A stretch of DNA of 64,000 nt. Source: Anniella stebbinsi (Eukaryota; Chordata; Lepidosauria; Squamata; Anniellidae). Shown here piece after piece: positions 55,100-64,000 of the stretch; the stretch's first letter is position 1, and every line of letters starts with the position of its first letter. The notes beneath the pieces were generated by a model. It was not told the DNA's origin. It was given only the letters and a program-made list of their open reading frames with translations, and made no database searches. The translations under genes and the position numbers were made by a program. Location of the stretch: the NCBI GenBank assembly GCA_029215795.1, contig JARDYH010000001.1, positions 193,447,654-193,511,653 on the forward strand. Reading direction: 5' to 3'.

Positions 55100-55698
55100 T
55101 AGTTTGACCATATTTTGGAAACCAAAAAGGAGGACAACATGGTCGGCCCCCAAGGGGGCTTCCCCACCAACATGTCTGACCCTAGGGGGGATGTCCAGCA
55201 CTAAGGGGGGGGGCACCTGAACATAGTCTTGGGTACATGTCTGATTTTACAGCACACAATTAAGACAAATCTGTTCTACATACAAATGAGACATCCAAGA
55301 GTTGAAACTGCTCAAGGTGCAATGCCCCAAAGAGGAGGTTTGACAACCTGAGTTTGAAGGGTACGGCTCCAGTGTTTTTTTAAAAAAAAATTTAAAAAGC
55401 TTGAACTTTAAAAAATCCTAAAACTCAATGGATGAACAGATCTGCTTCAAACTTGGCATGGCTAAAGCTCTACTCAAGCGATATCATGATGCCAAGTTTC
55501 ATCACTGCATCCTTAAAAATGATGGAGCTGTAAGCATTTTTGTTAATTCCCATTGACTATACAGTAGAGCTGCCCTTTGGGTGGGGGGAGGATGGGAAAA
55601 ATCCAGATTTTTCTTCAGATTTCATAATCCCCCCCCTTCCCGGATTTGTTACCAAAAATCCTGACATGTCCTGGTTTTCCTGACATATGGTCACCCTA
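55100..55698. mobile_element. hAT/Tip100-like non-autonomous element, 599 bp
   Basis: Left end TAGTTTGACCATATTTTGG and right end ACATATGGTCACCCTA are imperfect inverted repeats. Subterminal CATGTCCTGGTTTTCC and AATCCAGATTTTT modules are of a kind often seen in vertebrate Tip100 ends, by recollection. Internal G- and C-runs are present (55194-55217, 55630-55637). The flanking 8 bp (CATTACTC and CAAAGAGT) do not match. No transposase frame. Confidence 0.6.
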
Positions 55699-56739
55699 CA
55701 AAGAGTGCAAGCAATTCCTTCCAGAAAGCGAAAAGCCATACTTCCTAGTTCTCACTGCTGTTCCCAAATGGGCAAGTCACAGCATTAATTTAACTACTGC
55801 TATTACAAAGGGCAATCCCTCAGCAACACGTAAACCTTGGCAACATCCCCCAGAAAGGAGGGGTGTTGCAGTAGCTACACGAAGCTACCATGCTGCCTGG
55901 CTTTTGGGGGGCTAGCGTTGGGAGAGACAGGAAATCCCGGCTTTCGTAAGCCAGAGGAGGACAGGAAATCCCGGGAGGGCCAGGATTTGGGACCATCATG
56001 GGATTTTTGAATGAGACTTAGGCCAAGGGCCCAAAGAAAGCCTCATCCCATGCTGCCTGGCCTATTTCTTGGAGAAGAACCCACACCACCACATTTCCCC
56101 TCAATAACAGGTGGCAGCAGCTAGCTGCTCTTGTTCAGGCCTAGTATGTCTTGGGACTGTACCACACTTAGACCCTTTCCATTATATGTGGATGGGGTAA
56201 GATTATATTCTTATTTAAAAGGGACATGTCTGGGACCATTAGCAAAAACCCTAAAGCAACCTTCCAAAACACAGAGATGGGGATGTTCTGATCAATTGCC
56301 CTAGTCCTAAAATGCTGATTATTCACCATGAGACCTGTTCAGTGACTTAATACGTCAGGAACTGACTTACTATGGATAACACTAGATAAGCTTTCTATAT
56401 ATATAAAAAATCCACAGTACACAATTCTAGCCACCCAAAATGCTCTCCGCCAATTTCAGAAGAGACTAGGGCCCTTTCCACGACAGGCTGTTTGCCTGGA
56501 ATGGCCCCCGGCTGATCCCTGTGCACCGATGGTGTGTCTTAGGTACTTCCGGGATCACCCTCCCTCCCTCCCTCCACACCCCTATGGTGTAGAAAGGGCC
56601 TAGATTTCATATCCCTGACAAAACGTGTTGGTTTTTTTACAAAATGCTGCATATTACAGCTTTTCTAGTCTTCCTTTGACATCAGCTGCATGAGTAAGAT
56701 CCAGTCAACATTTGGAGTATAAATCTGAGTGATTAAGGG
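55699..56739. other. No gene; short duplicated motif at 55928 and 55964
   Basis: GACAGGAAATCCCGG occurs twice within 45 bp. A (TCCC)n tract is at 56560-56573. Otherwise no recognisable feature. Confidence 0.4.
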
Positions 56740-57120
56740 TAGGGGCTGGCTTGGGACCCAAATACCTGAAAGAGTGCCTCTCCTTATATCAACCTGCCCA
56801 TGTCTTAAGATTTTCAATTGAGGCCCTTATCCAAATGTCCTCTCCAAAGGGCAACAAGGAAAAGGGCCTTTTTGGCGGTGGCACCTTGACTTTAGAATGC
56901 CCTCCCCATAGAGGCATGCCTGGTGCTGACATTACAGTAGTATTTTTATTTGCCCAGGCATTTTGGATTGTTTACGTCGTTTACTCAGCTGCATTGTTTT
57001 AACTCCCTCTTAAATGTTTACTTGGTGTTAAGGTTCTTGTTTTATTATATTTGTATTCAGTGTGATTAGTTTTATCCATGGCTGTTGAGTACTGCATTGA
57101 TAGCCACGAGGAAGGATGTT
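56740..57120 (+). mobile_element. LINE 3'-end fragment
   Basis: GGGACCCAAATACCTGAAAG, CAACCTGCCCATGTCTTAAG, GGGCCTTTTTGGCGGTGGCA, CTTTAGAATGCCCTCCCCAT and TAGAGGCATGCCTGG are ordered landmarks of an L2/CR1-group C-terminal coding region and UTR. Frames are broken. Confidence 0.6.
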
Positions 57121-58134
57121 TTAGGGAAATATGAAATTATCAGCCGATCCATAATGACAGATTATTAAGACACTCATCCTCAGATCCTGCTGCCGGGCAT
57201 TTTTTTCTTTCAACCCTTCTGCTTGGGGATCAAGAGATGTGAGAGGGAAGCGTGAAATCCACAACTCTGGAATGGGAAAAAAATAGCTGTTTTTTTAAAG
57301 ATGTTTGGAGCCACCTGCAGTAGAAGCGTGTTTCAGTACAAAAGTTGCTTAGCTGCTGATGAAAATGTGGATGTACATAGTTTCAGTGGCAGTTAGTAGT
57401 TCACTCAAGAAAAGAGACAGAAAAAGATTTTGGGGTCTCAATGATTCTCTTTCTCTGAGCGCAATTGTCTTGTTTATATTTTCCCCCTATTTGGCAGGAC
57501 TCCAGAGCAGTGGTCTCTAAATCATAATTACACTGGATTTTATAGAGAGCATCATTGCTATTTTGTACCACAAAGCTGTACATAAGTAAGTAATTGGCAA
57601 CAGATGTAGGTTTTCCCCCCCCACTCCAATTCTGGTAAAAGATAGTGGTTTTTTTTGGGGGGGGGAGGTTAAAAAAAATTTAATCTACATCTTAAAGAAG
57701 CCTTCCTCATCCACAGATACTTCACACAGCTACAGCTTCCCCCTTTCAGTGTATATGTGAAAGATATATTTCCTCTTTGTTGCACTAATTTTGAATCAAT
57801 GCAGTACAGTTCCACGCTGTCCAACTGGCATTCATTCGCTCTATGGAAGCGCCCACTGGGTCATAGTCAATCTACAAACACCTGTGTTCTGATTCAGTGG
57901 GTTATACAATTAGTGATGAATTTGCCAATGAAAAAGGGAGAAAGGTAGTATAATCTGATAATGAACACTAATGATGAACCAAATTGGAGGGGGGGGGGGA
58001 GTTCCACAGGCATTATTTCACCGAGGACTCGTTTTGGGCAGGTTTTTCGGAGGGGCACTCAAAGGCAGAAAAATGTGCACGGGGGAATCCAGTTTGCATA
58101 CCAGCACACAGAAACAACGCTTTGGCCGTACAAT

Positions 58135-58385
58135 GTTATGCAAGTTCACTCAGAAGTAGGTCCTACTGTGTTCCATGGGGCCAGTGGGTACTCCAATGTT
58201 AGTGGGGCAACACATGTGCACTGGGTTTCAGTCAGAACTCTAAAGGAGCTAATCAAGGTGCCTCAACACCTTGGATAGCTCCTTTAGAGTTCTGACTGGT
58301 TCTGACTGAAACGCAGAGCAGCATTGGAGCCGCCAGCCTCCACTGAATGGGGGCTTACTCCCAGATAAGTATGTATAGGATTGAA
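58135..58385. repeat. Family G repeats with an internal hairpin
   Basis: GTTCACTCAGAAGTAGGTCC at 58143 and TTACTCCCAGATAAGTATG at 58352 are family G modules. Between them, AGTCAGAACTCTAAAGGAGC pairs with GCTCCTTTAGAGTTCTGACT around a centre AGGTGCCTCAACACCT (58231-58294). Confidence 0.6.
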
Positions 58386-58409
58386 AGCCTTTTTTGGTGT
58401 GTGTTAGTG

Positions 58410-58545
58410 CAGGGATGGGCAGACGGTAGAGCTCTGGATGTTTTGGATTTCAACTCCCAGAAGCCCCTGCCATCATGGCCAATGGTCAGGAATGCTAAGA
58501 GTTGAAGGACAAAACATCTGTAGATCTACTTTCTGTCCATCCCTG
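58410..58545. mobile_element. Family D hAT-like element
   Basis: CAGGGATGGGCAGACGG to TCCATCCCTG, 136 bp, flanked by TGTTAGTG and CATTAGTG (6 of 8). TTTCAACTCCCAGAAGCCC and GGAATGCTAAGAGTTGAAGG form its symmetrical core. Confidence 0.75.
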
Positions 58546-59319
58546 CATTAGTGAATAGCAATGGGCTTAATAAGAAAAAGAGAAAAAGAGCCCATCAAGA
58601 TTGATGAGCTAGCTACTTATTGATGAGTTTTCTATCATATGGAAGACAACGCTTCTCAAATGTGCCTATTTAACCAGTGAGCAATTTATTTAAGTATGAT
58701 TGCACCACATTGTCTTGGCAGGTTGCATTTTTCATAAAAAGTTTCATGAGCCAACTTCTAAACTACAAACAGAAACCGAAGTAACGCTTTGTCCTGGCTG
58801 TTCTCAAAAAAGAAAAGAAATGAGGGGGTACTGGATCAATTTTTCATAGCAGGATGTTGCCACAGGAGCCACATTTATTCTTATGTCAGGCAGCTCACAC
58901 GGTTAGGCCTAAGGAATTTGTAGGCTAGTCAGAAGATGGAGCAGTAACCAGTGACTTCACGGATATGAATGTTACACTCATTTTATTTATCAAAGCTGTC
59001 AATAGGTTCCTTTTTTAAAATCATCTCATTAAAACCCTCTTGCGGCCTTTCATAGCCAGTATCTTAACATTCTAATCTAACTACGTTTTGCTTTTTTAAA
59101 ACCTGCAGTACCAAAGGAAGTGGGTGTGAGGAATCCTACACAGGAAAAAGACAAGCTCAACCCTTTCCAAGCAAGGCTCTCCTAAGACTCCATTAGCCAT
59201 CGTGGTATTTTGCAAAGCTCAGGCTGCAATTCAAGACATACTCTTTTGGCTTCAGGGAGAAAGCGATCAAGGTGAAGGAATTACTGGCTTCATTTCTACC
59301 AGCCTAGTGAAGCATTCAG

Positions 59320-59678
59320 AAGGCCTCCTCCACACGAGACGTTTAATGAGCCTTGAAGGCTCATTATAAATTTTACCTCCACACCAGCGGAGCGCAAAAC
59401 GGGCGTACAGGCGCGTTATCTCCCCGATAATGCGCATTTTCGAATGCGCGTTAAATAGCGACTTTTATTTTGCTCCGGCCGTTAAAGCGCATTTTCGCGG
59501 TGTGAACAAGCGATTATGCGCGTTAACTTCTTGTAAAGCGCTTTTTGGACATCAATTAATGCGCTTCGCCGCCTCTCGCCGCCTCCCGTGCAGAGGGATT
59601 AGGAGTAAATGCGCCTCCGCGATAATGCGCATAATCCCCGAACCGGGCGCAAAAGCGCATCCTTGTGGAGGGGGCCTT
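59320..59678 (+). mobile_element. Family C GCGC-rich MITE, copy 2
   Basis: AAGGCCTCCTCCACACGAG to CCTTGTGGAGGGGGCCTT, 359 bp. Dense in AATGCGCATT, GTTAAAGCGC and GATTATGCGC motifs in both orientations. The GC-rich interior gives an 84-codon frame with no domain. The flanks show no clear duplication. Confidence 0.75.
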
Positions 59679-59929
59679 ACTTGAATCTCAGCCAGATGGA
59701 GAATCTATCGTATTCCACACACAGTGTAACATTTGAATGCTCATGCAAGAGTTTCTATTAACATGAAAATATACACAGTTGCCTGCAGGAAAATGGGTAA
59801 TGGGAGGAAGAAACAAAAAAGTAGCTTCCTTATGTTCAACAGAAAGCCACAACTTATTTTGGGGCTTCTTGGTTGCCACGAGTGAAAGGCTGTTTCATAG
59901 ATACTTGGAAATTCCCCCTGGACACCATT

Positions 59930-59984
59930 TTGGTGTCCCATTTCTGGACTTGTCCGGGGGAAACCGGACGTCCGGTCACCCTAG
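59930..59984. mobile_element. hAT/Tip100-like terminus
   Basis: GGGGGAAACCGGACGTCCGG followed by TCACCCTA resembles the right end of the 55100 element. A matching left end was not located nearby, so this is a solo terminus or a truncated copy. Confidence 0.5.
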
Positions 59985-61024
59985 ATACCATGCAATATTT
60001 CTTTCCAAGTCCTACAGCTAAATAGGTGCTGAACTATCCAATGAGGTGTCATTTTAAAAGCACAATCATTATCTGTTGACTATCAAATAAGAGCTGTTTA
60101 TTTATATTAACATTTTTGTGTCTAGGGTTACCAACTTTGCAAGCAGCTCATAAAGCTTGCCCTTTCACTTAAGCTGGATCTGCAGACATTTGTAGGTGAT
60201 AATGTGCATCTCCATGCAGTGAAAGTTTCATATTTTGCATTTCTGAAGATCAGATTGCTGTCAAAGGCACAAGGACAGGCTTAGTTGGTCAGTTGGCAAT
60301 CCCATCTGTGCCTGAAATCTCCAAACTGTGTACCAAGAATGCCCTAGGATCTGTCATCAAAGGCCAAAATTATTTGCATTCTGCTCTCTGCAACTCTGAA
60401 AAAAGATGGGCTGTGATGAATAAAATTAGTAAAGGAGATCATCCCTCTAGTACTTTGAGCCCTTTCCTCATTATTCGTAGCTGACCCATCTTAGCATTTC
60501 CCTCGCATATTCACATGGCTGAGGAGAAGGGCTTTTTAATATGTTTTTAACTCCTTTATGATGCCTTGCTCTAATGACCAGGATGACATGAGCCTTGGCT
60601 AAATTGTTTCTGGCACAATCAATGCAATGGCCTCTGTGCCCTGCAGCGTATTTACAAGTGTGCTGTCTCAGCACAGCTGAAAAACAGTTATTCATTTATT
60701 CCCTGTGCTGACTTTGGGAGTATGTACTAATAAAACACTCCTGTAATCATCCTTTACTGAAATTCCTATCTGAGAGACTCGCAGAACACAGATGTTGTTA
60801 AAAGTGCTCACACCAAACTTCTCCATCTTCTAGCGATCATTAAGACCTGCCCGTATGTGCATACTGGTGGGGTGGGGTGCCCAGAACTCAGCACACAGGA
60901 ACACATTTTGCGCATATCCATCTACAGCAGAGATGGGTGAGACTTTCGTTTTGTTCATTCTTTGATATGAATCTCCCAAAACTTGCAAATTTCTCCATAA
61001 AATTTGAGGTTCCAAAAAAAATTT
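59985..61024. other. No gene recognised
   Basis: No exon or RNA gene recognised. Frames of 60-75 codons have no domain. Confidence 0.4.
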
Positions 61025-61382
61025 AAATGTGGAAAACTAACAGATTTATCCATCCCAAAATTACATGAAATGTGGGAGACAGACAGATTCATCCATTCCT
61101 AAATTACATGGCTACATCCAGAGGACAGTGAGGTCATGTCCCCTCCATTGAGTCCAGGGCCAGATCTACACCTTGTGTCATTAAACCTCCCGTGTGATGA
61201 CACTCCATGATGGGATTGTAATGATTTGATGCAAGGTGTAGATCTGGCCCTGGACTCAATGGAGGGGACATGACCTCACTGTCCTCTGGATGTAGCCATG
61301 TAATTTAGGAAGGGATGAGTCTGTCAGCCTCCCACATTTCATGTAATTTAGGGATGGATAAATCTGTTAGTCTTCCACATTT
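61025..61382. mobile_element. Near-perfect 358-bp palindrome (family E)
   Basis: Arms of about 145 bp: AAATGTGGAAAACTAACAG pairs with CTGTTAGTCTTCCACATTT, CAGATTCATCCATTCCTAAA with the complement at 61300, and AGGACAGTGAGGTCATGTCC with GGACATGACCTCACTGTCC. The central 60 bp contain AGATCTACACCTTGTG and GCAAGGTGTAGATCTGG, a family B-like end. Arms differ at few positions, for example CTGTCTCCCACA against CTGTCAGCCTCCCACA. No single-direction coding frame. Confidence 0.8.
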
Positions 61383-61514
61383 ACAATTTTTTGGGGATCA
61401 TTTAGAAGCATTTTGGAATGCTACATCCCTCTTGTGCATTTTTGCCACCTAGGATACACAATGACATTTGTTGCAGTATTTTGGAAATTGTGGAATAAAA
61501 AGTAGGAAATAGCA

Positions 61515-61604
61515 CTATGAAAACCATATTTGGAATGTGGAATGTGCCCCAATAGTTATCAGAGCACTTCAGTGCCACTATAAAGCAGTTGTGTAGATCT
61601 AGCC
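61515..61604. mobile_element. Family B element, partial
   Basis: GGAATGTGGAATGTGCCCCA, AATAGTTATCAGAGC and AAAGCAGTTGTGTAGATCT match the right half of family B in a diverged state. Confidence 0.5.
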
Positions 61605-61924
61605 CATGTCAGGGGAGGACAAATGACCCTCTCTCGCTGATGTTGGATGGGTGGGTATGTTCTGTTTCCAGTGTGAAGGTACCCCAAGTGCAACTCTGTG
61701 CCTTTCTCCATGGGAATAAATGGCAGCTCCTTGAGGGGGAGGATTTGAGGGTATCCCCAACTACCAAGTCTAGGCATGTGCAAAGAGGGTCAGCCAGAGC
61801 AGACTGAAAAAGCCACGCCGGCTTCTGCAATCCTCTCTGGAGTCTTGGCAGAGGAGAGTGGATCTATTATGCTCTGCCCTAATGATCTAGTATTTGTTTC
61901 TTTAAGAAATTTCCTACTTGCTTT

Positions 61925-62200
61925 TCAGTATAAAATAACCCTAAAGCAGGGTACAAGCAATAAAACATAGTAAAATAATACAGCATTGACAAAAACATAA
62001 TCAAACAGGGGAGAATGCTAACAAATAAATAATAGCCTGCGTGATGCAGCAAAAGGAAGGGGAGGCAAATTCAGTCAAAAGCCCTGGTAAACAAATAGGT
62101 TTTTAGCTGGCGCCAAAAGCTTGTATATGGGGGGGAGCAGGGGGAGGTCCAGAGTCAAGGCACCTGTATAGAGAGTGCCGTCTCTCAGGTTGCCACATAT
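61925..62200 (-). mobile_element. LINE 3' end fragment, minus strand
   Basis: A-rich ATAAAACATAGTAAAATAAT, then AGCCCTGGTAAACAAATAGG, TTTTTAGCTGGCGCC and GGCACCTGTATAGAGAGTGC, is the complement of a LINE C-terminal coding and UTR region. Confidence 0.45.
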
Positions 62201-62294
62201 CGAACTCCAGTTAAATACCGTGCTACAACTCCTGCAACTCCTATCACCCGCCAAATGGATCTATCATATTCTGCAATTTGAATTGTGATTGAGC

Positions 62295-62835
62295 TCAGTG
62301 GCTCAGTGACGGTATGCACTATCTTAAATGGCTATCTATCCCAAAATACAGAAAAGCTTTCTCTTTAGCCAGGTTTAATCTCCTTCCCTCTAAGTTATTA
62401 GAGGGGAGATACAAGAGAATTCCACGGCACAATAGATGCTGCCCTTGCAATAACATAGAAGTCGAGAGTATTTTACACGTCTTATTTTCTTGTAGCTATT
62501 ACCATCAGGCAAGAGTTGATTTAACCTGGCCAATCATGCAGCTCCTACCCGGCCAATCCACTGACTCACTTTTAATTACTCTGTTACAGGATACAAACCT
62601 ATAACGGAACAGGTTGCCAAGTTTTTGAATTTGGCTATATTGACTAGAGCAAGAGTGGACAGTTGAACCAATGGATCCTGTTAAAGTTATAAATATTTTT
62701 AAGGAAGGTATTAATTAATATGTTCTCTCTGTCATTTTATTATGTTTTTAACCATTGTTAATTGGTTTTAACTGGTTTAAATACTCTATATGTTATACCT
62801 TCGGTCTATTGACTGTAAATAAAGGTTGAATGACT
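62295..62835 (+). mobile_element. Non-LTR retrotransposon 3' end with zinc-knuckle coding
   Basis: A coding remnant (62314-62604) is followed by a 200-bp AT-rich UTR ending TGTAAATAAAGGTTGAATG with short ATGACTGAATGA repeats. It differs from L2 and CR1 tails here, so it is a third LINE lineage. Confidence 0.6.
62314..62604 (+). pseudogene. LINE C-terminal Cys-His domain (remnant)
   Basis: 96 codons reading FNLLPSKLLEGRYKRIPRH, then CPC, then a His followed four residues later by Cys (HVLFSC). This gives a CxC-x9-HxxxxC pattern. That Cys-His spacing resembles the zinc motif that precedes the nuclease in R4-type retrotransposons, and related C-terminal fragments are common in lizard DNA. The RT portion is absent, and the frame stops soon after LLQDTNL. 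The clade is uncertain. Confidence 0.55.
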
Positions 62836-63262
62836 GAATGAGCTTGGTGGCACAAGCTATTTCCTGCCCCCCCCCCCCAAACTCAGAGCAAAGTTCAGTT
62901 CACTCTAGGCCAGTTATGAACCAAATCAGATCCCGTTGGGGTCCCAGTGACATCATCAGGAATAGAACAGACTCGGATTCCTTCGTATGAGCCCCCAGCC
63001 CCCCCCCTCATGTCTCCTCCCAGTCCCCTTAACTTTCAGCAACATCTGCTGCCCTTGTGGCACAGAGGTTGGGAAGGGGTGTCTCTCTTTCTCCTCTCCT
63101 TTGTTTCCCTTCCCTTACTGGCACCTGGGTCATTGCTGTACTAGCATTCCAAGTACCAGTAGAGGAAGAGGAGAGTCAAACAGAAAAGAGAAACCTCTCT
63201 CTTTGGGGGAAGTTCTTCTCCGGCTCAGATTAAAGCCCAAGAACTCAGACAAGAATCTAAGG

Positions 63263-63400
63263 CAGTGTTGGGCAACTTGTGGCCTTCAAGACATTGTTGG
63301 ACTGCAACTTCTATGATCCCCTCACCATTGGTTATGCTGTCTAGGACTGATAGGAGTTGCAGTCCAAAATCACTGGGAGGTTCACACGTCCCCCACCCCG
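63263..63400. mobile_element. Family D hAT-like element
   Basis: CAGTGTTGGGCAACTTGTGG at the left and CACGTCCCCCACCCCG at the right. ATTGTTGGACTGCAACTTC and AGGAGTTGCAGTCCAAAAT pair inside. Flanks ATCTAAGG and ATCTAGGA match at 6 of 8. Confidence 0.7.
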
Positions 63401-64000
63401 ATCTAGGATTCATACTGCACCGATATGTTTCACAGTTCTACTCTCATGAAGGAAAGCTGCATTGTCCCCTTGCCACCAACCCCCTCCCCAAAGCCTCCAC
63501 TTTAGCCTAGATGGGCCTGAAATGCGTGAAGTGTGCTGGCAATATCAATGTGTTTACTTTTTTGCCTTTATTTTTATATCACTATAAATGTGGATAAAAA
63601 TACTTATTCCACTCTATGGAGGTTAAGCCACTTCATTTTAATGTCAAAACCAAACATTTCTTCCTCAGAGAGTGCCTAGTGGGAGTAACACACATCTGTA
63701 TTTACAAAACCATGGCATTTTAAAAGCAATTGGGCTGAATAACTAAGGGTGTCATAAATCTTCCTCTGCCTTCATAATAGACTAGCCCAGGTAATCTCCA
63801 CATGCACAAATTACATATGTTATCGGTATCTGCCAACACATAAGTGCAGTCAGATACCACCACCACCACCACCACCACCACCACCACCCAGTACAAATGT
63901 GAAGTGAAGTGTTGATTCAGGAAAGAGTTTAAGGGTATACTTGCTCACTTCATGCTGGAGATCCTAAAAGGAGTTTACTTTGAGAGAAAGAGGGGGGGAT
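63401..64000. other. No gene; (ACC)n at 63856-63889
   Basis: Only a trinucleotide ACC tract of about eleven units and unremarkable AT-rich sequence. Confidence 0.5.

Noticed and set aside
1..64000. tRNA or rRNA genes
   Set aside because: I looked for an A box and B box pair (GGTTCRANNCC) with a cloverleaf and for conserved rRNA segments and saw none. A computed tRNA scan was not possible here.

Overview
The window looks like intergenic or intronic DNA from a sauropsid, most likely a squamate reptile (lizard or snake). That call rests on repeat content: CR1 3' ends carrying the ATTCTATG-type terminal repeat (24381, 46650, 47791), L2-group LINEs with a bipartite RNase-less polymerase ORF, LINE tails of the form CCCGCCCAGAGAGC...GGGCGG (11085, 34305, 45447), and many short hAT-type DNA transposons. 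The species is an inference. I found no convincing host protein-coding exon, rRNA, tRNA or CRISPR. Open reading frames longer than about 130 codons are LINE remnants or lie in GC-rich palindromes.

Region by region: 1-3.4 kb holds an unclassified repeat and a 235-bp fold-back element. From 3.4 to 31 kb, copies of a roughly 320-bp palindromic element (family A here) recur. They are nested with a second hairpin family (B), a GCGC-rich family (C), CAGGG-type hAT elements (D) and LINE fragments. At 14.16-17.08 kb a 2.6-kb L2 copy sits inside a family A element whose exact 8-bp target duplication is still present. At 26.2-28.05 kb there is a 400-bp-arm inverted duplication. The 31-48 kb part is repeat-poorer, with LINE/CR1 tails, microsatellites, a fold-back element carrying a short telomeric tract (39.94-40.16 kb), a GC-rich palindrome (36.35-36.58 kb) and a TATA-plus-splice-donor arrangement at 43.16-43.25 kb. 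From 48.88 to 54.8 kb a minus-strand L2 is split by a 2.97-kb hAT-like element built of GC-rich palindromes, one centred on TGACGTCA. The 55-64 kb part has another hAT-like element, a second C element, a near-perfect 358-bp palindrome and a LINE C-terminal zinc-knuckle remnant.

Together the nested insertions give a relative history: B before A, A before L2 at two sites, L2 before the 2.97-kb element, a LINE before A, and C after an A-like element. The most interesting pattern is family A itself. Each half is an inverted repeat in its own right, and subfamily-specific changes appear in both arms, as if the arms are copied onto each other. Boundaries were read by eye. Family names A to G are local labels, not database names.
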